Source: Bradyrhizobium sp. JYMT SZCCT0180
GTDB taxonomy: Bacteria > Pseudomonadota > Alphaproteobacteria > Rhizobiales > Xanthobacteraceae
Assembly: GCF_018130165.1 (NCBI RefSeq)
Contig: NZ_JAFCLZ010000015.1
Location: 155,986 to 219,985, forward strand
Length of the DNA stretch: 64,000 nucleotides
Direction of reading: 5' to 3'
Part shown: positions 59,033-64,000 of the stretch, piece after piece
Layout of the letters: every line of letters begins with the position of its first letter
Numbering within the stretch: the stretch's first letter is position 1
The notes under the pieces: generated by a model
Seen by the model: the letters and a program-made list of their open reading frames with translations, nothing else
What the model was told of the DNA's origin: nothing
Databases searched by the model: none
Position numbers and translations under genes: made by a program

Positions 59033-59860
59033 ATGAACCTGCGCCAGATCATACCTTCGGACATGACGGCTTCAGTGATTGCCCATCTGTCGCTGCTGGC
59101 GTTGCTGCTTGTGTTCTCCGACGTGCATCCGTTCGGCGCGGCCGCACCTGAGTCGATCGCGGTCGATATCGTCGCGCCGCAAGACATTCCTGAAAAGCAG
59201 GACATCCCCCAGAAGGCCGAGATCGAGAAGACGCCGGAACCGGCTGCGAGCCCGACGCCGCAACCGGATTTCACTGCGCTCGACAAGCCCGCGGCCGCGG
59301 CGGCGCCTGCGGTTCAACAGCCACCTCCGCCGCCGCCGCAGAAGCAGGCGTTGGCCGCACCGAGCCCGGCGCCGCAGCCCGCCGCGCCGCCGCAGGAAGT
59401 GACGCAGACGCCGGCCTACAAGCCGCCCGAGCCTGATCTGTCGGTCAAATACAACGTCATGCTCGGTCTGCCGCCGCCGATGGAACCGAGCGCGCCGTCA
59501 GCGGCCGACAAGGGCAAAGACAATTTCGACGCGCCGGCGACCACGACCGCCGACATCAATTCAAGCGTCGTCGCGGCGTTCCGGCGGCACTTGCGGACCT
59601 GCTCGAAACTTCCGCCCGCGTTGAAAGGCTCCGACGACGTCAAGGTCAAGCTGCGCGTGTTCATGGGCCAGGACGGCAAGCTCGCGGCGGAGCCGCAGCT
59701 GATCGAGGCCAGCGCTTCCGCCAAGGGCCCGCTCTTGATGCGCAGCGCGATCAGCGCGCTGCAAGCCTGCCAGCCCTATGCGATGCTGCCGGCCGACCGT
59801 TACGGCGAGTGGAAGGTGCTCGACCTCAGTTTTACGGTGCAGGATTTCGCGGGTTCGTGA
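59033..59860 (+). CDS. TonB/TolA-like periplasm-spanning protein
   Basis: A 275-residue protein: a single N-terminal membrane helix (TASVIAHLSLLALLLVF, about 12-28), a Pro/Ala/Lys/Gln-rich spacer (about 45-140, with PPPPPP and PAPQPAAPP), and a C-terminal globular domain (about 165-270; SSVVAAFRRHLRTCSKLPPALKG, VKVKLRVFMGQDGKL, SALQACQPYAMLPADRYGEW) with two Cys that may pair. The layout matches TonB and TolA; the C-terminal domain is nearer to TolA-type. No ExbB/TolQ genes nearby. Confidence 0.8.
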   Translation: MNLRQIIPSDMTASVIAHLSLLALLLVFSDVHPFGAAAPESIAVDIVAPQDIPEKQDIPQKAEIEKTPEPAASPTPQPDFTALDKPAAAAAPAVQQPPPPPPQKQALAAPSPAPQPAAPPQEVTQTPAYKPPEPDLSVKYNVMLGLPPPMEPSAPSAADKGKDNFDAPATTTADINSSVVAAFRRHLRTCSKLPPALKGSDDVKVKLRVFMGQDGKLAAEPQLIEASASAKGPLLMRSAISALQACQPYAMLPADRYGEWKVLDLSFTVQDFAGS

Positions 59861-59870
59861 TACTTTTCGA

Positions 59871-59890
59871 TGCGTTTTCTTGATGCGAAC
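59871..59890. repeat. Half copy of the GCGTTTTC dispersed repeat
   Basis: TGCGTTTTCTTGATGCGAAC matches the first half of the 44-bp element at 19774 with two changes. The second half is absent. It lies just after the TonB/TolA-like gene stop. Confidence 0.6.
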
Positions 59891-59958
59891 TAACGGGAGT
59901 AGCCGGCCCTGGATAAATGAACGGGTAGATGCGCGATCACCTAACTGGAGGCAGAGCC

Positions 59959-60780
59959 ATGATCAAAGACATCCTTGTCAACCTGTCTTACGGTACGTCG
60001 CAAGATGGCGTTTCCAATTACGCCCTGTCGGTTGCGGAAACATTCGGCGCGCACATCATGGGGACGGCCTTCTATCCGGCAGTGCTCGGTGGCATTGACC
60101 TGTCCGCTAACTTTATTCGAGCCCAGCAAGCTGAAGCTCACAAACGCGCAGAGGCCGCGGCCAACGCGTTTGACGAGGCGACGCGTCGCGCCGGCGTTTC
60201 AGCCGAAACACGCAGAATTGAAACTGACGTCCGCGACGGACCAACCCAGTTTGCGCTTATCGCAAGACGATTCGATCTTTCCGTCATTGGCCAGTTTGAA
60301 GGGGACCGGGATCATCGAACCACGAATATCGTCCTTGAGGCCGCGCTGTTCGAATCCGGAAGACCGGTGCTGATCGTGCCTTTTATTCAGAAGGAGCGGC
60401 TCAAACTCGATCATGTCATGGTGTGCTGGGATGGCAGCCGGGCAGCCGCCCGAGCGGTCGCCGATGCCATGCCGTTTCTTATCCGCTCCGGCACGACGAG
60501 TATTGTTGCTGCGGACACCCAGAGCGCCAAAAGCGCAGACCTTCCGGGTGCTGACATCGCGACCCACCTGACCCGTCACGGAGTAAACGCCACGATTGAG
60601 CGCATCCCCGTCAGCAAGATCGATGTTTACAATGCAATCCTGTCATATGCGGCCGATACAGCTGCCGACCTCATTGTCATGGGCGGGTACGGCCATTCCC
60701 GGCTGCGGGAATTTATTCTGGGTGGGACGACGCGTGGCATGCTTGCCTCGATGACCAAACCGACATTGATGTCGCATTGA
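59959..60780 (+). CDS. Universal stress protein, tandem UspA domains
   Basis: A 273-residue protein of two UspA-fold domains (about 1-140 and 150-272). The second has the nucleotide-binding signature ADLIVMGGYGHSRLREFILGGTTRGML. The first is degenerate at the same place (DLSVIGQFEGDRDHRTTNI). Start MIKDILVNLSYG at 59959 is supported by GGAGGCAGAGCC. Such proteins bind ATP or small ligands and rise under stress. Confidence 0.9.
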   Translation: MIKDILVNLSYGTSQDGVSNYALSVAETFGAHIMGTAFYPAVLGGIDLSANFIRAQQAEAHKRAEAAANAFDEATRRAGVSAETRRIETDVRDGPTQFALIARRFDLSVIGQFEGDRDHRTTNIVLEAALFESGRPVLIVPFIQKERLKLDHVMVCWDGSRAAARAVADAMPFLIRSGTTSIVAADTQSAKSADLPGADIATHLTRHGVNATIERIPVSKIDVYNAILSYAADTAADLIVMGGYGHSRLREFILGGTTRGMLASMTKPTLMSH

Positions 60781-61007
60781 TCGGACCTTATTAAGGTGAC
60801 AGCTGGTACGGCGGATTGAGCCGACTTGTCCCGCCGTAGCTCGAAGAGGAGGGCGGAAGGCGTAATCTGCCGCTTTTGTGTTCGACCGAACGGCTGATTA
60901 CGCTGTCGCTAATCCTCCCTACGGCGGCCGACCTCCGGCTTGCGCGAAGGCGAGGAAACCGCGAAAATCCAGGCCAGTTCAGAAGTCACCTCGGGAAACT
61001 TAGACAC
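60781..61007. repeat. Intergenic region with CGGCGGATT/GGCGTAAT repeats
   Basis: TACGGCGGATTGAGCCG (about 60810-60826) and GGCGGAAGGCGTAATCTGCC (about 60851-60872) belong to the same GGCGGATTACGCC-type repeat seen at 62765-62930. No gene was found in this gap. Confidence 0.55.
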
Positions 61008-61685
61008 ATGCAGTTTGATGACGTTATCCTCGGTCGCCGAAGTATCCGCGGTTACAAGCCCGATCCGGTACCCAGGGAGCTGATTGCGGAAATCATCGCC
61101 CTGGCGATGCGCGCTCCGTCGTCGATGAACACCCAGCCCTGGAATTTCTATGTCATCACCGGCGAACCGCTGGACCGGATCCGCGCCGGCAACACCGAGC
61201 GGATGGTGGCGGGCATACCTCAGTCGCGCGAATTCCGCACCGGTCAGGCCTTTGCAGGTCCGCACCGCGACAGGCAGGTCGGGGTCGCCAAGCAATTATT
61301 CTCCGCGATGGGGATCGCGCGCGATGACAAGGACAGGCGCCAGGACTGGGTGTTGCGCGGCTTCCGTCAATTCGACGCGCCTGTATGCGTGATTATCACT
61401 TATGACCGCGTGCTTGACGGTAGCGACGATACGCCCTTCGATTGCGGCGCCGTGGCGACCGCCCTGGTCAATGCCGCCTGGTCTCGCGGGCTGGGCGCCG
61501 TGATCAACAGTCAGGGCATCATGCAATCGCCTGTGGTACGCGAGCACGCCGGAATAGCCGACGATCAGGTCATCATGAAAAGCATCGCGCTAGGCTGGCC
61601 GGATGAGAGTTTCCCGGCAAATGCGGTCGTGTCCGAACGCAAGTCTGTCGAGGAAGCCACGGTGTTCGTCGGTTTCGAGAATTAG
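61008..61685 (+). CDS. Nitroreductase family protein
   Basis: A 225-residue FMN-dependent oxidoreductase. FMN-contact motifs: RRSIRGYKPDPVP (about 10-22), MRAPSSMNTQPWNFYVITG (about 34-52), and the C-terminal ALGWPDESFPANAVVSERKSVEE. It may reduce nitroaromatics, quinones or other substrates with NAD(P)H. The start MQFDDVILGRRS at 61008 fits the family; upstream in-frame starts reach into the repeat. Confidence 0.9.
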   Translation: MQFDDVILGRRSIRGYKPDPVPRELIAEIIALAMRAPSSMNTQPWNFYVITGEPLDRIRAGNTERMVAGIPQSREFRTGQAFAGPHRDRQVGVAKQLFSAMGIARDDKDRRQDWVLRGFRQFDAPVCVIITYDRVLDGSDDTPFDCGAVATALVNAAWSRGLGAVINSQGIMQSPVVREHAGIADDQVIMKSIALGWPDESFPANAVVSERKSVEEATVFVGFEN

Positions 61686-61757
61686 GCGCGCAGACGGGCC
61701 GGCATGCATGAGGCCAATGCCGGCCAAAATGCCAGCAAGTTCACTGCCTTTATCCCG

Positions 61758-61901
61758 TCAGCTCGCGGTCGGCGATTTGAGAATGGGAGCAAACCGCTCG
61801 GAGAAGGTTGCCGCTTTCGTATCGCGGGCTGCCGAGAAGAAATTGTAAACAGGCACTGAGATTACTGCCAACAGAATGGCTCCGAGAATGAATTTACGCA
61901 T
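61758..61901 (-). CDS. Small membrane or exported protein (47 aa)
   Basis: On the minus strand ATG 61901 to TGA 61758 encodes MRKFILGAILLAVISVPVYN, then FFSAARDTKAATFSERFAPI, then LKSPTAS. AAAGGAGGATGGA directly precedes the ATG, an excellent ribosome site. The N-terminus is either a signal peptide or a membrane anchor. No family recognised. Confidence 0.6.
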   Translation of the reverse strand: MRKFILGAILLAVISVPVYNFFSAARDTKAATFSERFAPILKSPTAS

Positions 61902-62119
61902 TCCATCCTCCTTTTCCGGGTGCTGATGGGCAGATATTGCGACAGCTTTGTTTCCGGAGCGTTTCGTCGTGTCGAAGAACGGTTTCGTTCAAGGGAACGT
62001 GTAGTGGTGCGCCCTCGAGCGTTGGCCATCATCGACGTCCCGTCGGAACCGTAGGTCGCGGCATCGCGACGCGGCAGGCCGGTGATCGATGTCACCGGCC
62101 TGATAATCGAGAATTTGGT

Positions 62120-62572
62120 TCAGGTGTTTGTATTGACGTTGATGCCGAGCAGCTTCCAGACCTTGGCATTCATGACGAAACGCAGGCGATACGTCACCTT
62201 CATCTCGTCGGTCTTGAATGCGCCGGCGAGCACCAGCACGCCTTCTTCATCGATTTTGGTCGGCTCGGAGGAGACGCGCGTGGCGGTGACGATGTCGTCG
62301 AAGAACATCTGCTTTTCGCGGAACGAGACGAATATCGTCTGAAGCTTTTCCGGCGTCACCTGCGCCTGGAGCTGCCGCGATGTCTTGGCCATGAACACGG
62401 TGTAGTTATTGGCGATGTTGGCATCATTGAACGAGGCCAGGGTCGATCGGATCATCACATCCTGATCGCGCTCCGATGGGATGTCAGCTGCGAAAGCCGA
62501 CGGGATCGACAGGAATGCCAGGGCGAACAGCGAGGCGATGCAGGCAGTTACACGGACGCGAAATGATTTCAT
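62120..62572 (-). CDS. Exported protein of unknown function
   Basis: A 150-residue protein with signal peptide (MKSFRVRVTACIASLFALAFLSIPSAFA, 1-28). The mature part, IPSERDQDVMIRSTLASFNDANIANNYTVFMAKTSRQL and GAFKTDEMKVTYRLRFVMNAKVWKLLGINVNT, has the helix-strand pattern of the NTF2/DUF4864 cone fold. GGAGAGCAAGG precedes the ATG at 62572. Function unknown. Confidence 0.7.
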   Translation of the reverse strand: MKSFRVRVTACIASLFALAFLSIPSAFAADIPSERDQDVMIRSTLASFNDANIANNYTVFMAKTSRQLQAQVTPEKLQTIFVSFREKQMFFDDIVTATRVSSEPTKIDEEGVLVLAGAFKTDEMKVTYRLRFVMNAKVWKLLGINVNTNT

Positions 62573-63182
62573 CCTTGCTCTCCAGACGTTGAGAATGATC
62601 TGCGGCTCGCACGATGACCTGCCATCAGAAATTGGCAGTCGAAGTGGTCGCTCCGGTCTCAATGCTCTGCGGCGCGCTCGCGTACAGTGATCCAAATCAC
62701 GGAGTGTGAAATCGGCTTATTCCGCGTGCGGGCCAGGCTTGTTCGGCAGCAGAGCTCGTAGGCAGGATTGGAGCCGAAGGCGTAATCCGCCATTTCGGGA
62801 CCTCGCAATCGTCGTTCCGCATTCTCGCCGGTCGCGGACGCGCCGTCACAATTCGACGTAGGACGTTGGATATCACAGACTACGTTTGCGTTGTAGCGGG
62901 TCGGCGGATTACGCCTTCGGCTCAATCCGCCCTACGGGCTGCCATCGCCGCCTTGCCTCCTCGTTGGAAATGAACGCGGACGGTAATCCGAAGGCCCGGC
63001 CGCAGTGTTTGCGCATGCTTTCGCGGGCCGCTTGGCCAGCCGTACCGTCAATCCAGAACGGTGACGGCTGGTCTCTGACAGACAGCCTGCGCGCGCTCTA
63101 GTCGGTGGATAATCGGGAACGGGCTATTGCCGAATCCGGCTGCGGTTCCTCAATTGGATGCTGCAACCTGAGAGGGAGACTA
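62573..63182. repeat. Intergenic region with inverted GAGCCGAAGGCGTAATCCGCC copies
   Basis: GAGCCGAAGGCGTAATCCGC (from about 62770) faces GGCGGATTACGCCTTCGGCT (from about 62903), exact inverse copies some 110 bp apart, the second followed by CAATCCGCCCTACGG. This is a common dispersed repeat type of Bradyrhizobium (recalled). No gene was recognised in this gap; the minus-strand frame reaching 62695 is an extension of the exported protein without its own start. Confidence 0.65.
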
Positions 63183-63578
63183 ATGACCGAAAAGCCATTA
63201 GGGGATTCGGATTTGTGGGAAGTCGTGACTTATTCCGCACGGACGCGAACTTCTCGAATGAAGGTGCCGGGAGGTTGGCTACTGCTCATAGAGCGCTCTG
63301 ACCGTACGCTGACCAGCTTCCTTGCTGACCCAGGGTACAAATGGGAGATCGTTATCCCGCCGGCTCAAGGGGATGCATTTTGGAGTTTTCGGTTTCTACA
63401 TCTCACTAACTCAGACAAGCGGCCTGTTCAGGTGAACATCGGTGAAATAGCTCTGATCGAGCAGGCCTCGGACGCAAGCACGAAGATCACTCTCAAGGCA
63501 GGCGGCCCGACCGTGACAGTCAGCGAGACGCAACAGGATATTATCACCTTGCTCCGAGACCTGCATGGTCAACACTGA
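63183..63578 (+). CDS. Hypothetical protein, atypical composition
   Basis: A 131-residue soluble protein from ATG 63183 preceded by GAGAGGGAGACTA. It is beta-rich: DLWEVVTYSARTRTSRMKVP, GGWLLLIERSDRTLTSFLAD, then VNIGEIALIEQASDASTKITLKAGGPTVTVSETQQDIITLL. The C-terminal part resembles a PH-like or DUF-type beta barrel with final helix. Codon third positions are visibly less GC-rich than elsewhere, which suggests recent acquisition. No family was recognised. Confidence 0.55.
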   Translation: MTEKPLGDSDLWEVVTYSARTRTSRMKVPGGWLLLIERSDRTLTSFLADPGYKWEIVIPPAQGDAFWSFRFLHLTNSDKRPVQVNIGEIALIEQASDASTKITLKAGGPTVTVSETQQDIITLLRDLHGQH

Positions 63579-63639
63579 TCTACTTGCGCGCCCTGGAACC
63601 GGTAGATAGCTTCTTGGCGCAAGCGAAATCTCGCTGCCC

Positions 63640-64000
63640 GCATGCGACAAATCAACCCGACGGGCAAATCAATTCTGATTTACGGAAATCGTGTCAAGCG
63701 CAAAATTTCTGTAAATCAAAAATATTTCCCTTTCCTTCGGCCCAAATCACCGGCACATTCTCACCCATCCCGTCCCACTCAAGGGGCGTCGGCCGTCGTC
63801 ACGACGAGGGGCGGGTTGCGGTGGACGTAACAGTTGCGATTGACGGTCGCGGCTGAAGCGTACGGTGAAAGCGTGTGGTCCTGGCGCCCGTAACGGCGTC
63901 AAGTCTTGCGGAGCGATCTGCGAGGCGACGGTGGCAATAGAGGCCGTCTCACCGGGGAGAGCGCGTCATAAGCCGTAAAGCCATTGCGCAGGGAATGTCG
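63640..64000. repeat. Long dispersed repeat (partial, runs past the window)
   Basis: From GGGCAAATCAATTCTGATTT onward the sequence contains the inverted pair TGATTTACGGAAAT (63676-63689) and ATTTCTGTAAATCA (63705-63718), then GTGTGGTCCTGGCGCCCG and finally ATAAGCCGTAAAGCCATTGC. I recall this order from a repeat of several hundred bases present many times in Bradyrhizobium-type genomes. Its other end resembles 19090-19265. No gene is called in 63579-64000. Confidence 0.6.

Noticed and set aside
63640..63760. Origin or CRISPR-like region in the AT-rich inverted repeat
   Set aside because: Only one inverted pair, no repeated spacers or DnaA-box cluster; the text fits a dispersed repeat.

Overview
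The window is chromosomal DNA of a high-GC alphaproteobacterium, most likely Bradyrhizobium or a close relative in the Nitrobacteraceae. This rests on gene content (FixJ/NodW-type regulators, many PAS histidine kinases, GGDEF/EAL proteins, a propionyl-CoA carboxylase alpha subunit, DUF1127, CsbD and RMD1 proteins), on two sites matching the alphaproteobacterial general-stress sigma factor (EcfG) consensus, and on intergenic palindromic repeats of types I recall from Bradyrhizobium genomes. No phage, plasmid, insertion sequence, CRISPR array or rRNA was seen. Two tRNAs are present: Arg(TCG) and Leu(GAG).

Layout. 0-5.5 kb: metabolic genes (SDR, acetyltransferase, DHDPS-family aldolase, NUDIX, EamA exporter, NTF2-like) and a frameshifted AraC regulator. 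5.7-12.6 kb: a HAMP/PAS sensor kinase, cupin, GrlR-like protein, glyoxalase-fold protein, small exported proteins and tRNA-Arg. 12.6-18.9 kb: a fragment of a class III alcohol dehydrogenase, a second EamA exporter, DNA photolyase, a chemoreceptor and a 1-Cys peroxiredoxin. 19-24 kb: repeat debris, then a set of very small genes (winged helix, one-helix membrane protein, two coupled Cys-rich zinc-finger proteins), then a FixJ-type kinase/regulator pair with a receiver-only protein. 24.4-28.8 kb: NYN-domain protein, LysR/tautomerase divergent pair, CsbD-like and PPC-domain proteins. 28.8-44.5 kb: signalling, with a GGDEF-EAL protein, a diguanylate cyclase and two hybrid kinases, interspersed with a degenerate nuclease-like protein, an HD-type protein, pccA, an oxaloacetate-decarboxylase-like lyase, acylphosphatase and RMD1. 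44.7-47.9 kb: a GbsR/MarR-type regulator with a perfect palindrome across its start codon, followed by DUF4166, a membrane-anchored epimerase and a small membrane protein. 48-51.7 kb: lipB, a lone FliN-like protein, tRNA-Leu and a four-gene toxin-antitoxin operon. 51.8-64 kb: a frameshifted class III aminotransferase, two NodB-type deacetylases, mgtE, small regulators, aldo/keto reductase, a TonB/TolA-like protein, universal stress protein, nitroreductase, and a repeat-rich end.

The most distinctive structures are: (1) the toxin-antitoxin operon, where a PIN module and a HigB/HigA-like module overlap end to end behind one 14-bp-arm inverted repeat, with a second degraded higB fragment on the far side of the PIN module; (2) the probably leaderless, self-repressed regulator at 44.7 kb; (3) the coupled zinc-finger pair and surrounding tiny genes at 19.3-20.7 kb; (4) the EcfG-type promoters at 10.54 and 44.55 kb. 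Two otherwise intact genes (AraC-type regulator, aminotransferase) carry single-frame breaks; these may be real lesions or sequencing errors. Functions are inferred from sequence motifs by eye; no database search was run.
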